Origin: Rhodospirillaceae bacterium
GTDB taxonomy: Bacteria; Pseudomonadota; Alphaproteobacteria; UBA6615
NCBI GenBank assembly: GCA_018667335.1
Contig: JABIVD010000049.1
Span: forward strand, 1-64,000
Reading direction: 5' to 3'
DNA length: 64,000 nt
Below are positions 18,866 to 27,494 of the stretch, in pieces. Position numbers and translations under genes: made by a program. Positions within the stretch are counted from its first letter, which is position 1. Every line of letters begins with the position of its first letter. A model generated the notes under the pieces. That model saw only the letters and a program-made list of their open reading frames with translations. It searched no databases and was not told where the DNA came from.

Positions 18866-18900
18866 TTTACATGGGCCGAGTCCTTTGGCTTATAGTTTGA
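18866..18900 (+). promoter_or_regulatory. Possible promoter for pckG
   Basis: TTTACA at 18866-18871 and TATAGT/CTTATA at 18889-18896 give a plausible sigma70-type -35/-10 pair with a spacer of 17-19 bases, 55-60 bases ahead of the pckG start. The region is locally AT-rich compared with its surroundings. Assignment is by eye only. Confidence 0.35.
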
Positions 18901-18952
18901 TAATTCTCGTATAGGAAAACAGGCGACAAAGAGCGCCGGAGGGGACGTCAAG

Positions 18953-20782
18953 ATGGGGCATTCGGCAGACGGTCGAACCCGGAATCAGGGATTGCTGAAT
19001 TGGATCGATGAGGTCGCCGCGCTGACGAAGCCGGACGACATCTATTGGTGCGACGGGTCGAAGGAAGAGTATGACCGCCTGTCGGCCCAGATGGTCGAGT
19101 CCGGCATGCTGATTCCGCTGAACCAGGAATTGCGCCCGGGATGTTTTCTCGCCCGCTCCGATCCCAACGATGTTGCGCGGGTCGAAAACCGCACCTTCGT
19201 ATGCTGGGACGAGGAAGAGGATGCCGGCCCGAACAACAACTGGGTTGCGCCCGACGAGATGCGTGAGACCCTGGACGGATTGTTCGACGGCTGCATGCGC
19301 GGCCGCACCATGTATGTCGTTCCGTTCAGTATGGGCCCGCTAGGCTCGCACATCGCCCATATCGGTGTGCAGCTGTCGGATTCCCCCTATGTGGCGGCGA
19401 GCATGCGGATCATGACCCGCATGGGACAGAGCGCGCTGGATGTGCTGGGCGACGATGGCGAGTTCGTGCCGTGCCTGCACACGGTCGGCGCTCCGTTGGC
19501 GGATGGTCAGGAAGATGTCGTCTGGCCGTGCAACGACACCAAATACATCGTGCATTTCCCGCAAGACCGTTCGATCTGGTCCTACGGCAGCGGCTATGGC
19601 GGCAACGCACTGCTTGGCAAGAAGTGCTTCTCGCTGCGCATCGCCTCGATCATGGCGAAGGAAGAGGGCTGGCTCGCCGAGCATATGCTGATCCTCGGGC
19701 TGGAATCGCCCAAGGGCGAGAAGACCTATGTCGCGGCCGCGTTCCCGAGTGCATGTGGCAAGACCAACCTGGCCATGCTCATTCCGCCGGCCGGCTATGA
19801 GGGCTGGAAGGTCAGCACCGTCGGTGACGACATCGCCTGGATCAAGCCGGGCGAAGATGGCCGGCTCCATGCGATCAATCCGGAAGCCGGGTATTTCGGG
19901 GTGGTGCCGGGAACGTCGACGAAGACGAACCCGAACGCCATGACGATGATCAAGCGCGACACGATCTTCACCAACGTGGCGCTGATGGACGATGGCGATG
20001 TCTGGTGGGAAGGCAAGGACGGCGACGTGCCCGGTCATCTGATCGACTGGCGCGGCAATGACTGGACGCCCGACAGTGACACACCCGCCGCGCACCCGAA
20101 TGCACGCTTCACCGTCGCGGCCGTCAACTGCCCGAGTTTGGATCCGGCCTGGGACGACCCGAGCGGTGTGCCGATTGATGCATTTGTCTTCGGCGGCCGG
20201 CTGAGCACGACGTTCCCGCTGGTCTATGAATCTACCGATTGGGAACATGGCGTCTACATGGCGGCCACGATGGGCTCGGAAGCGACCGCTGCGGCGGACA
20301 ATCAGGCCGCGATCCGGCGCGATCCGATGGCGATGCTGCCCTTCTGCGGCTACAACATGGCCGACTACTGGGCGCATTGGCTCGGGTTCGCGGACAAGGG
20401 CCTGAAGCTGCCCAAAATCTTCCGCGTGAACTGGTTCCGCAAGGACGATGACGGCAAGTTCATCTGGCCGGGCTTCGGCGAGAATATGCGGGTGCTCGAA
20501 TGGGTCTGTGACCGGGTGCATGACAATCGTGATGCAGTCGAAGGTCCGCTCGGCAGTATGCCACGCTACGGGGACCTCAACTGGACCGGGCTCGATTTCA
20601 CCGCCGATGCATTCAGCGGGATCATGGACCTGGCGCGCGACGCGGGCAGCAACGAGGCCCAGTCCCAGAAGGAGCTGTTCGACAGCTTCGCAGGCCGGTT
20701 GCCGGCGGCCATGGAGGCCCAGCGTCAGGCGCTGCTGGAAAGCATGGAGAAGGCGCCGGAGGTCTGGCGGGTCACCAGCTAG
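18953..20782 (+). CDS. pckG: Phosphoenolpyruvate carboxykinase (GTP-type), 609 aa
   Basis: Decarboxylates and phosphorylates oxaloacetate to PEP, the first committed step of gluconeogenesis. It belongs to the GTP family, not the ATP family: about 600 residues, the kinase-1 loop reads PSACGKTN with the hallmark cysteine (near residue 268), and KCFSLRIAS and FGGRLS are also GTP-type. GGAGGGG lies eight bases before the ATG. Many alphaproteobacteria carry the ATP-type PckA, so a GTP-type enzyme is a point of interest. A strong bidirectional terminator follows at 20807-20836. Confidence 0.95.
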   Translation: MGHSADGRTRNQGLLNWIDEVAALTKPDDIYWCDGSKEEYDRLSAQMVESGMLIPLNQELRPGCFLARSDPNDVARVENRTFVCWDEEEDAGPNNNWVAPDEMRETLDGLFDGCMRGRTMYVVPFSMGPLGSHIAHIGVQLSDSPYVAASMRIMTRMGQSALDVLGDDGEFVPCLHTVGAPLADGQEDVVWPCNDTKYIVHFPQDRSIWSYGSGYGGNALLGKKCFSLRIASIMAKEEGWLAEHMLILGLESPKGEKTYVAAAFPSACGKTNLAMLIPPAGYEGWKVSTVGDDIAWIKPGEDGRLHAINPEAGYFGVVPGTSTKTNPNAMTMIKRDTIFTNVALMDDGDVWWEGKDGDVPGHLIDWRGNDWTPDSDTPAAHPNARFTVAAVNCPSLDPAWDDPSGVPIDAFVFGGRLSTTFPLVYESTDWEHGVYMAATMGSEATAAADNQAAIRRDPMAMLPFCGYNMADYWAHWLGFADKGLKLPKIFRVNWFRKDDDGKFIWPGFGENMRVLEWVCDRVHDNRDAVEGPLGSMPRYGDLNWTGLDFTADAFSGIMDLARDAGSNEAQSQKELFDSFAGRLPAAMEAQRQALLESMEKAPEVWRVTS

Positions 20783-20806
20783 ACTCAAAGTCCGAAAACG
20801 GAATTG

Positions 20807-20836
20807 AAAGGGCCGCTCTCCGGAGCGGCCTTTTTC
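20807..20836 (+). terminator. Rho-independent terminator after pckG (possibly bidirectional)
   Basis: GGCCGCTC and GAGCGGCC (20811-20818, 20823-20830) form a perfect 8-bp stem with a TCCG loop, followed by TTTTTCTATTTT. An A-rich stretch (GAAAG, AAAACGGAA) on the 5' side could also serve the convergent minus-strand gene ending at 20836. Confidence 0.9.
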
Positions 20837-21219
20837 TATTTTGGCCGAACGATGCTCACATGGGCGGCGACGATGCGCCAGCCCTCGGGCATGCGCGCCC
20901 AGCTCTGGCTCTGGCGCCCGGACCCTTCGCCCATGCTCTCGCGATAGAATTCCAGGTTCGCGGTGCCGAAGTCGCGACCGTATGTGGTGACGATCACCGG
21001 CCCGGTCGTGCGTGCGACGTCGCTCGGATCGCGCGCGGCGCGGAACCCGGCGATCTGGTCGTGGCCATATAGATTCTCGCCGATGCCGTAGCGCAGGGTC
21101 AGGTCATTCGTCCAGAACAGCTCGTTCAGCACGTCGACGTCGTTTGTCGTCAGCGCCGCCTCGTAGCGGTCATGGGCGGCCGTCACTTCGGCGAGGACTT
21201 CGGGGATGTTGATTTCCAT
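20836..21219 (-). CDS. SnoaL/NTF2-fold protein, HpxZ (DUF3225/AtzH)-like, 127 aa
   Basis: Small cone-shaped NTF2-like fold protein. The phrase order ENLYGHDQIAGFRAAR, TTYGRDFGTA and GWRIVAAHVS closely resembles HpxZ, a protein of oxalurate/allantoin catabolism whose biochemical role is not settled, and the AtzH domain of amidase complexes. None of the usual hpx partners (amidase, Ntn hydrolase, transporter) is adjacent, so a purine-catabolism role is only a family-level suggestion. It ends inside the terminator shared with pckG. Confidence 0.7.
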   Translation of the reverse strand: MEINIPEVLAEVTAAHDRYEAALTTNDVDVLNELFWTNDLTLRYGIGENLYGHDQIAGFRAARDPSDVARTTGPVIVTTYGRDFGTANLEFYRESMGEGSGRQSQSWARMPEGWRIVAAHVSIVRPK

Positions 21220-21270
21220 GGGAATGCTCCAGTCAGAAAGTTCATGTGCCCACGTGAAGGACGCGGGTGC

Positions 21271-22956
21271 TTAGCCCTTGGCCTTTGGCCGGCTGTCGCG
21301 CAGGCTCACCGTGCGGTTGAACAGCAGCGCGCCGGGCGCGGAGTTCGTATCGGGCGCGAAATAGCCCAGCCGCTCGAACTGGACCACGCCGTCAGCGTCG
21401 GCCAGTGCGGGTTCGAGGAAGCATGTGTCGCGCACCTCGAGCGAGGCGGGGTTGAGGTCCTCGAGCCAGTCGCGCTCCTTGCCGGGTTCCTCCGCGGCAA
21501 ACAGGTGGTCATACAGGCGCACCTCGGCGGTCACGGCATGGGCGACCGAGACCCAGTGGATCGTGCCGCGCACCTTGCGGCCGTCGGGTGAATCGCCGCC
21601 CCGGGATTCGGGGTCATACGTGCAGCGCAGCTCGGTCACGTTGCCTTCCGCGTCCTTGATGACATCCGTGCAGGTAACGAAATAGGCGAAGCGCAACCGC
21701 ACTTCCCTGCCGATGGTCAGGCGGCGGAATTTGTTCGGCGCGTCGTCCATGTAGTCGTCGCGTTCGACATAGAGCTCGCGGCCGAACGGAATTTTCCGTG
21801 TGCCGGCGCTCTCATCGGTCGGGTTGTTCAGCCCGTCGAGCTCTTCGGTCTCGCCCTCGGGATAGTTCTCGATGACAAGCTTGATCGGGTCGAGCACGCC
21901 CATGCGCCGCGGTGCGGTCTGGTTGAGATGCTCGCGGATCGTGTTCTCGAGATAGGACATCTCGACGAGCCCGTCGGACTTGGTGATGCCCAGACGGCCG
22001 ATGAAATCGCGGATCGCCTCGGGCGGAACGCCGCGGCGGCGCAGTCCGGTCACGGTCGGCATGCGCGGATCGTCCCAGCCGGTGACATGGCCTTCCTCGA
22101 CCAGCTGGCTCAGACGGCGCTTCGACAGCACCGTGTGGCCGAGATTGAGGCGCGAGAATTCATACTGGCGCGGCCGGGCGGGGACCGGGAGGTTGTCGAT
22201 CAGCCAGTCATACAGCGGCCGGTGATCCTCGAACTCCAGCGTGCACAGCGAGTGGGTGATGCCTTCGATCGCATCTGACTGGCCGTGGGCGAAGTCATAG
22301 GTCGGGTAGATGCGCCAGGCGTCGCCCGTGCGGGGATGGTCGGCGCGCAGGATTCGGTACAGCACCGGGTCGCGCAGGTTGATGTTTCCCGATGCCATGT
22401 CGATCTTGGCCCGGAGTACTTTTGCACCGTCCTCGAATTCCCCGGCGCGCATGCGGGCGAACAGGTCGAGGCTCTCCGCCGCCGTGCGGCCGCGATGGGG
22501 GCTCGGGCGCCCGGGTTCGGTCAAGGTGCCGCGATACTCTCGCATTTCGTCGGCTGAGAGGTCGTCCACATAGGCGAGACCGTTCTCGATCAGATGTTGC
22601 GCCCAGGCATAGAGCTGCTCGAAATTGTCCGAGGCGTAGAACAGATTGTCGCCCCAGTCGAAGCCGAGCCAGCGCACGTCGTCCTGGATGGCGCGGATAT
22701 AGCTCTCGTCTTCGCGGGCCGGGTTGGTGTCGTCGAAGCGCAGGTTGCAGGTGCCGCCGAATTCGTCGGCGACGCCGAAATTCAGACAGATCGACTTGGC
22801 GTGACCGATATGGAGGTGGCCGTTCGGCTCCGGCGGGAAGCGGGTGACGATCGCGGCATGCTGGCCGGACTCGATGTCGGCGCTGATCCGGTCGCGAATG
22901 AAATCGCGCGGCGCGGCGTCGGTCTCGTTGTCATCTGGGTTCTGCGTGTCGGTCAT
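21271..22956 (-). CDS. glnS: Glutaminyl-tRNA synthetase, 561 aa
   Basis: Class I aminoacyl-tRNA synthetase that charges tRNA-Gln directly with glutamine. Visible are PEPNGHLHIGHAKS (HIGH motif near residue 45), the NLRFDDTNP block and the VLSKRR KMSKS-equivalent, followed by the beta-barrel anticodon-binding region. PEPNG rather than PSPTG marks it as GlnRS instead of a discriminating or non-discriminating GluRS. The 561-residue length is normal. Many alphaproteobacteria form Gln-tRNA by the GatCAB transamidation route instead, so direct charging here is notable. Confidence 0.94.
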   Translation of the reverse strand: MTDTQNPDDNETDAAPRDFIRDRISADIESGQHAAIVTRFPPEPNGHLHIGHAKSICLNFGVADEFGGTCNLRFDDTNPAREDESYIRAIQDDVRWLGFDWGDNLFYASDNFEQLYAWAQHLIENGLAYVDDLSADEMREYRGTLTEPGRPSPHRGRTAAESLDLFARMRAGEFEDGAKVLRAKIDMASGNINLRDPVLYRILRADHPRTGDAWRIYPTYDFAHGQSDAIEGITHSLCTLEFEDHRPLYDWLIDNLPVPARPRQYEFSRLNLGHTVLSKRRLSQLVEEGHVTGWDDPRMPTVTGLRRRGVPPEAIRDFIGRLGITKSDGLVEMSYLENTIREHLNQTAPRRMGVLDPIKLVIENYPEGETEELDGLNNPTDESAGTRKIPFGRELYVERDDYMDDAPNKFRRLTIGREVRLRFAYFVTCTDVIKDAEGNVTELRCTYDPESRGGDSPDGRKVRGTIHWVSVAHAVTAEVRLYDHLFAAEEPGKERDWLEDLNPASLEVRDTCFLEPALADADGVVQFERLGYFAPDTNSAPGALLFNRTVSLRDSRPKAKG

Positions 22957-23045
22957 GGATTATCGGGGGCCTTCGAATGGAGGCCCTGTCTGCCAGAAAA
23001 CCTCCGATGCGCCAAGTCGGGCTCTTGCATTCGCTGGAAATAAAC

Positions 23046-23075
23046 GCAAACGGCCCGGCAGTGGCTGCCGGGCCG
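23046..23075 (-). terminator. Rho-independent terminator of the VOC gene
   Basis: CGGCCCGGCA and TGCCGGGCCG form a perfect 10-bp stem around a 5-base loop. Read on the minus strand it lies just beyond the stop at 23098 and is followed by TTTGCGTTT, a moderate T-rich tail. Confidence 0.8.
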
Positions 23076-23097
23076 CGCGACTTGAAGTTGAGATCTT

Positions 23098-24060
23098 TTA
23101 CGGGCTGACGTGGTTGATGAATTCCATCGGTGCCGGCTCGCCCCACTGGGACCTGAGGCCCTCCTCAGCGGGGATGTAGCGGGTCTCGTACTCGGCGTTG
23201 AGCGTGTCGGAATCTGCCCAATGCTCGTGGACCCGGCCATACGGATCTTTCCAATAGTCATAGATCTGGCTGCCGAGGACATGGCGGCCGATGCCCCAGA
23301 CATGGTCGTAGTCGCCGGCATCACGCAGATGCTCGTGGCCCATCATCACGTCGTCGAAGTCGGGAACCTCGAACGAGAGGTGGTTCAGTCCGGCATTCTC
23401 GTTGCCGATGTACAGGAACACGTGATGGTCGACGAACTTCTTGCCGCCGTCGATGCGGTTGAAGCTGGCGATCACCTTGTCTTTGTCGTCCTCGACGAAA
23501 ACCTCATCCGACGCGATCAGGCCAATATGGTGACGTATCCAGGCCGTGCATTCGTGCATCTTTGGTGTGCCGATCACGCCATGGCCGATCCGCATGACCG
23601 TGGCCGGTCCGGCTGCCCTGCGCCAGAGTTCGTTGGCGCGTTTATACTTGTCGATGTTTCCCAGATTGTAGGATTGGCGCTCGACGGGAATTTCGTCGAC
23701 GGCTTCGATGCCATGGACGATCTCGATGGTGTAGCCGTTGGGCTCGGTCAGGCGGACCCGCTTGCCGCCGCCGGGCTCATCGATTTCCTCGACGCCGGAC
23801 GCGCTCTCGGCCTCAGCGGCGAGCTTGTGCAGATCGTCTTCGTTGTCGGCGCGGAAGGCGAGGCTGACGAAGCCGGGGTCGCCTTTTTCCGTGACATGAA
23901 GGTGGTGGCTGGCACCGGTGCCGCGCATGAACAGTTTGTCGTTCGTGCGCTCGACCTTAATCATCCCGAAGTTGGTCAGGAACTCTTCCTGAACGTCCAG
24001 ATCGGGTGACTTGATGCGGCCCCATGCGAGATCGGCGACTTTGATGAGTGGTTCAGTCAT
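23098..24060 (-). CDS. VOC-superfamily extradiol (catechol 2,3-) dioxygenase-like protein, 320 aa
   Basis: Two tandem vicinal-oxygen-chelate modules as in type I extradiol dioxygenases, which cleave catechols next to the hydroxyls with Fe(II) or Mn(II). A full 2-His-1-carboxylate triad can be read: His160 in RIGHGVIG, His227 in GLNHLSFEV and Glu279 in VHEHWADSD. The start at 24060 is preferred over an ATG 24 bases upstream because GGAGA lies at correct spacing before it. Divergent from a TetR gene with two matching inverted repeats between them, so it is probably the regulator's target. The aromatic substrate is unknown; length and metal site support an active enzyme. Confidence 0.82.
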   Translation of the reverse strand: MTEPLIKVADLAWGRIKSPDLDVQEEFLTNFGMIKVERTNDKLFMRGTGASHHLHVTEKGDPGFVSLAFRADNEDDLHKLAAEAESASGVEEIDEPGGGKRVRLTEPNGYTIEIVHGIEAVDEIPVERQSYNLGNIDKYKRANELWRRAAGPATVMRIGHGVIGTPKMHECTAWIRHHIGLIASDEVFVEDDKDKVIASFNRIDGGKKFVDHHVFLYIGNENAGLNHLSFEVPDFDDVMMGHEHLRDAGDYDHVWGIGRHVLGSQIYDYWKDPYGRVHEHWADSDTLNAEYETRYIPAEEGLRSQWGEPAPMEFINHVSP

Positions 24061-24170
24061 GCAAATTTTCTCCTGCCCTGCCATTGGTGGCGGTGTTGCT
24101 GGCTACTCTAGACGGAACAGGCGCGGCTCGTGAAGCCTCTAGCCCGGTGTGACGCGTATGAATTAGCATC

Positions 24171-24226
24171 CATACGCTGCCGTATGGTATTGTGCGGACA
24201 CACGGGTGTCAATACGTTGGCGTATG
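24171..24226. promoter_or_regulatory. Twin CATACG-N4-CGTATG operators between the VOC and TetR genes
   Basis: Two 16-bp inverted repeats, 24171-24186 (CATACG-CTGC-CGTATG, perfect) and 24211-24226 (AATACG-TTGG-CGTATG, one mismatch), lie with centres 40 bases apart, close to four helical turns. A further CGTATG half-site occurs at 24155-24160. Position in the divergent promoter region suggests binding by the TetR protein encoded next door. Confidence 0.75.
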
Positions 24227-24264
24227 GGCGCGGGAAACGTGTAGCGGATTTGTCTGGCGAGTAA

Positions 24265-24837
24265 ATGACGAGCAAACGTGAACAATCGCAGGACAGGGAT
24301 TCCTGGCTGGCCGAGGCGCTTGAAATGCTTCGGGAGCTTGGGATCGATCATGTGAAGGTCGAGCCTCTCGCGCAGCGCCTCGGGGTCACCAAGGGCAGCT
24401 TCTATTGGCATTTCAAGGATCGCCGGGATTTGCTGCGCGCGCTCCCGGAATTCTGGGCGCGTCGCCAGACGGATCCGGTGCTGGCCCACGTCCAGTCCAC
24501 GCCCGGAGGGCCGATCGACAAGATGTGGGCCATTCTCGAATTCATCGCCCGCGAAGACCCGGACCAGTATGACAACGCCATGCGTGCCTGGGCCCAGTTT
24601 GACCCGGATGTCGCGACGGCAGTGGCCGCGATTGATGATCGCCGGATGGCGACCGCCCGGTCATTGTTCGAGGAAGCGGGCCTCAGCCCGGCCGATGCCG
24701 CATTCCGGGCTCAGCTCTGGTATTTCTATGATGTTGGCGAGCATGTGACCCGGGATACACCGGACACGGTCGAAGAGCGGCTCGAGCGCGCCGCGCAGCG
24801 GTTGAAGCTTTTGACGTCTGATTTGCGCGGCGTCTAG
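24265..24837 (+). CDS. TetR/AcrR-family transcriptional regulator, 190 aa
   Basis: N-terminal helix-turn-helix about residues 28-50 with the family phrase LGVTKGSFYWHFKDRRDLL, then a variable helical ligand domain. The regulator is divergent from the extradiol-dioxygenase-like gene, and two inverted repeats sit between the two starts, so autoregulation plus repression of the VOC gene by an aromatic ligand is the simplest reading. Its stop overlaps the stop of the convergent gene at 24834 by the four bases CTAG. Confidence 0.88.
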   Translation: MTSKREQSQDRDSWLAEALEMLRELGIDHVKVEPLAQRLGVTKGSFYWHFKDRRDLLRALPEFWARRQTDPVLAHVQSTPGGPIDKMWAILEFIAREDPDQYDNAMRAWAQFDPDVATAVAAIDDRRMATARSLFEEAGLSPADAAFRAQLWYFYDVGEHVTRDTPDTVEERLERAAQRLKLLTSDLRGV

Positions 24838-26033
24838 CCGGCCATCATGATTTCTTGAGAGCTGGATTCGACGCCGAAGACGCCCAGCATGCAATCGATC
24901 AACTGACGGTGTTGATCGCTGTAGATTTGCACACCCGTGCGCCTGATCTGGTCCTCGAGCAGGTTGATCGCGTGTGAATTTCCGCTCAGGCAGGCTGCCA
25001 GATCGACATAGTAGGTGTCGGCGTTGGACAGAAAATCCTTGAAGGGTCCCGGTTTGTTGTCTTCGATAAACAGCCGGTAGCTCTCTTCGTAGTCCTTCAG
25101 TGTGTTGACAATGCTGGCGTAGTTCTCCCGAAACAGGGCGCGCAGCAATTTGATGTCACTTTTAATCTGGTCCTGCGTTTCGCTGCGCAGGCCGCCGAAG
25201 TCGACGGGGAACGCCGTTTTCGGATGGCCGATCCAGGCGAACAGTCGGCGCATCGAGTGCTCGATTTCGGAAAACTGCACCTGATAGTAGCAAATTGCCT
25301 TCCAGGCGAAGAACAGCTCGGGTGCGCGTTCGGGCGGCATCTCCATCCCGTAAACGAAGTCCTCGATCCCGTCGATGTCGCGCGCTTCCCATATTTTCTT
25401 GAGGAATTTCGAGATGTTATGATCGATCTTCGCGCGCACACTCGGGTCGGCGGATTGTTCTCCGTCGGCCATACCCAGCGCCTTGCGCACGAGAGCGTCG
25501 ATCTTCAGGCGGATCGGCTTCTGGATGCGGTTCCATTCATCCAGTGTGATGTTGTAGTAGGCCTCGTTGAGCTTGTCCTCGATCCCGAGTTGCTGTGCCT
25601 TGCACTTCAGAAGGAACGGATCGAGAGTCGGCAACTCGTTGATCATATCCATCATGTCGTTGTCCCAGACGCTGTTTTCGGCCTCGTCATCCTTTGACGG
25701 ATCGAGGCCGCATTTGTGCAACAGCTTTTCGGCCCGACGCTCATCGGTCACCAGGATTGAATCTCCGCCCTCATAGATATTCTTGTGGTTGTAGGGGAAG
25801 TAGATGAGCGTCTCGACGCCGTAACGGCGCTTGCCTCTGACGACGACGGAATCGACAATTTTGAAGACGATGGATTCGTTGAGGTACTTGTTGCGGAACA
25901 TCGGCCCCAGAGGATCGTCGTCGGCGATGTCCGCAGCGATTCCGGCAATGTCCTTCGTTGTCTCGAAGCAATTGAGCGTCGATGACCGCCCGACGTCGAT
26001 CGCGCGGGCAAGTTGTAGTCGATCCATAGACAT
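24834..26033 (-). CDS. Uncharacterised 399-residue protein
   Basis: I do not recognise this family. It is a soluble, largely helical, acidic protein without signal peptide or membrane segments. The N-terminal third contains a possible beta-rich segment (SIVFKIVDSVVVRGKRR) and the rest is helical with many aromatic residues. It is divergent from the three-gene nitrile-hydratase-like set (169 bases between starts), so a role linked to that enzyme is possible but unproven. Base composition is slightly more AT-rich and codon choice looser than in its neighbours, which may indicate acquisition. Converges with the TetR gene through a shared CTAG. Confidence 0.7.
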   Translation of the reverse strand: MSMDRLQLARAIDVGRSSTLNCFETTKDIAGIAADIADDDPLGPMFRNKYLNESIVFKIVDSVVVRGKRRYGVETLIYFPYNHKNIYEGGDSILVTDERRAEKLLHKCGLDPSKDDEAENSVWDNDMMDMINELPTLDPFLLKCKAQQLGIEDKLNEAYYNITLDEWNRIQKPIRLKIDALVRKALGMADGEQSADPSVRAKIDHNISKFLKKIWEARDIDGIEDFVYGMEMPPERAPELFFAWKAICYYQVQFSEIEHSMRRLFAWIGHPKTAFPVDFGGLRSETQDQIKSDIKLLRALFRENYASIVNTLKDYEESYRLFIEDNKPGPFKDFLSNADTYYVDLAACLSGNSHAINLLEDQIRRTGVQIYSDQHRQLIDCMLGVFGVESSSQEIMMAG

Positions 26034-26202
26034 TCTGCGGACTCCGGCCGGACCAGTACTGCAGGCATTCTGCGGCGGAATGATTGAGAAACTCTAAAGC
26101 GCAGGGGGCGGAACCGGGCATTTTCCGGAATTGGCTGACGAAGTTCTTGCCTTGTCGGGGCTGGACCCCGAAAATGACGCTCGCACCACGCGAGGGGAGA
26201 GA

Positions 26203-26529
26203 ATGCGCGGTCCACAGGATTACGGAGGGATGCCGGCAGGGCCGGTCGATCCCGATACGCATGAGCACGTCCCGACCCATTGGGAAAAGACGGTCGATGC
26301 GATGATGATGCTGCTCTTCGATCAGCGCCGGCGTTTGGCGCGGGTCGATGAATCGCGCCGGATGCAGGAGGCGTTGGGCGATGATTATCACAAGTATCCG
26401 TATTACGAGCGCTGGTTGCAGGCGATTTCCTGGCTGATGCTCGAAAAGGGCGTCTACTCCCAGGAAGAGCTTGAGGCCAAAAAGGCCGAGGTTCGGGCTC
26501 GCATGGAGGCGGAAGGCCATGGATCCTAA
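26203..26529 (+). CDS. Nitrile hydratase beta N-terminal domain / thiocyanate hydrolase beta-type subunit, 108 aa
   Basis: Corresponds to only the N-terminal helical half of a nitrile hydratase beta subunit: QDYGGM at the start (DxGG in the family), HWEKTVDAM, and YPYYERWLQAISWLMLEKG as the conserved helix. An Arg-Arg pair (Arg52-Arg53, ESRRMQEAL) lies where nitrile hydratases have their conserved active-site arginine; thiocyanate hydrolase is described with an Arg-Arg pair here. An in-frame ATG exists at 26131, but homology starts at 26203, which has CGAGGGGAGA just upstream. The next gene overlaps its end by 11 bases. In T. thioparus thiocyanate hydrolase this half-subunit is encoded first (scnB), as here. 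Confidence 0.82.
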   Translation: MRGPQDYGGMPAGPVDPDTHEHVPTHWEKTVDAMMMLLFDQRRRLARVDESRRMQEALGDDYHKYPYYERWLQAISWLMLEKGVYSQEELEAKKAEVRARMEAEGHGS

Positions 26530-26803
26530 GTTCCGGCCAGGTGACCAGGTCCAGGTGTTGCAGCGCGATCAGCCCGGGCATGTGCGGACCCCGATGTATG
26601 TGCGGGGCAAGACGGGCGTGATTGAGCGCATTGTCGGTTCGTTCCCCAACCCCGAACTGCTGGCCGTTGGCCATTCGGGCCTGCCCTACAAGATGCTCTA
26701 CCGGGTGAACTTCAAGCAGGGCGAGCTTTGGGAAGATTACGACGGGGAGTCCGACGACACACTTGAGATCGAAATTTACGAACATTGGCTGGCGCCGGTT
26801 TAG
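26519..26803 (+). CDS. Nitrile hydratase beta C-terminal SH3-like domain / thiocyanate hydrolase alpha-type subunit, 94 aa
   Basis: A separate small protein equal to the SH3-like C-terminal half of nitrile hydratase beta: FRPGDQVQV at the start, GHVRTPMYVRGKTG (Arg29 matching the second conserved active-site arginine) and LYRVNF. It begins with ATG at 26519 inside the end of the previous gene, with GGAGGCGGAAGG before it, and the catalytic gamma-type gene follows 22 bases after its stop. Splitting of beta into two chains is known for thiocyanate hydrolase and the toyocamycin nitrile hydratase ToyJKL; standard nitrile hydratases have it as one chain. Confidence 0.82.
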   Translation: MDPKFRPGDQVQVLQRDQPGHVRTPMYVRGKTGVIERIVGSFPNPELLAVGHSGLPYKMLYRVNFKQGELWEDYDGESDDTLEIEIYEHWLAPV

Positions 26804-26825
26804 GCGCGCGGAAAGCGATGACGAT

Positions 26826-27494
26826 ATGAGCGAAACACACGACCACTCACACGACCATGCCCATCCGACGCACACCCATGACGGCAAGCCGATCCAGGAG
26901 GATCCGCTGCCCTCGCTCGAGGCGCAAATTCTCGAGGCATCGGTGCGTGAACTGCTGATCGAAAAGGGGGTGATCTCGTCGGATGATGTGCGTCGCGCGA
27001 TCGACCAGGTCGAAAGCCGCACGCCGGCACTCGGCGCGAAGATCGTCGCCCGCGCCTGGGATGACGCGGAATTCAAGGACAAGCTGATGTCCGACAGCGA
27101 CGAAGCGCTGATGGCGTTCGGTGTCGACATGCGCCCGACCGAGCTGTGCGTGGTCGAGAACACGGACGACGTCCACAATATGGTCGTCTGCACTTTATGT
27201 TCCTGCTATCCGCGACCTGTCCTCGGCATTCCGCCGGCCTGGTACAAGCGGCGTGACTACCGTTCGCGCGCCGTGCGCGAGCCCCGCGCAATTCTGCGCG
27301 AGTTCGGCACCGATATTCCCGAGAAGAAGCAGGTTCGCGTCCATGACAGCAACGCGGATTTACGTTACCTGGTTTTGCCGCAGCGCCCGGATGGCACCGA
27401 GGGCTGGGACCAGGAAAGGCTTGCGCGTCTGGTAACGCGCGACAGCATGATTGGCGTCAGCGATGCACTGGCACCGGCGGATGTCGAAGACTGA
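26826..27494 (+). CDS. Cobalt-type nitrile hydratase alpha / thiocyanate hydrolase gamma-type catalytic subunit, 222 aa
   Basis: Carries the metal claw VCTLCSC: Cys122, Cys125 and Cys127, with Thr between the first pair as in cobalt enzymes (iron enzymes have Ser). Directly after it comes YPR: Arg130 occupies the position of the nitrile hydratase pocket tryptophan and of thiocyanate hydrolase gamma Arg136. Downstream segments (YRSRAVREPR, VTRDSMIGV) look more like nitrile hydratase. The N-terminus is rich in histidine (HDHSHDHAHPTHTHD), as in thiocyanate hydrolase gamma, and may help cobalt loading. I chose the ATG at 26826. No cobalt chaperone gene follows. Confidence 0.88.
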   Translation: MSETHDHSHDHAHPTHTHDGKPIQEDPLPSLEAQILEASVRELLIEKGVISSDDVRRAIDQVESRTPALGAKIVARAWDDAEFKDKLMSDSDEALMAFGVDMRPTELCVVENTDDVHNMVVCTLCSCYPRPVLGIPPAWYKRRDYRSRAVREPRAILREFGTDIPEKKQVRVHDSNADLRYLVLPQRPDGTEGWDQERLARLVTRDSMIGVSDALAPADVED

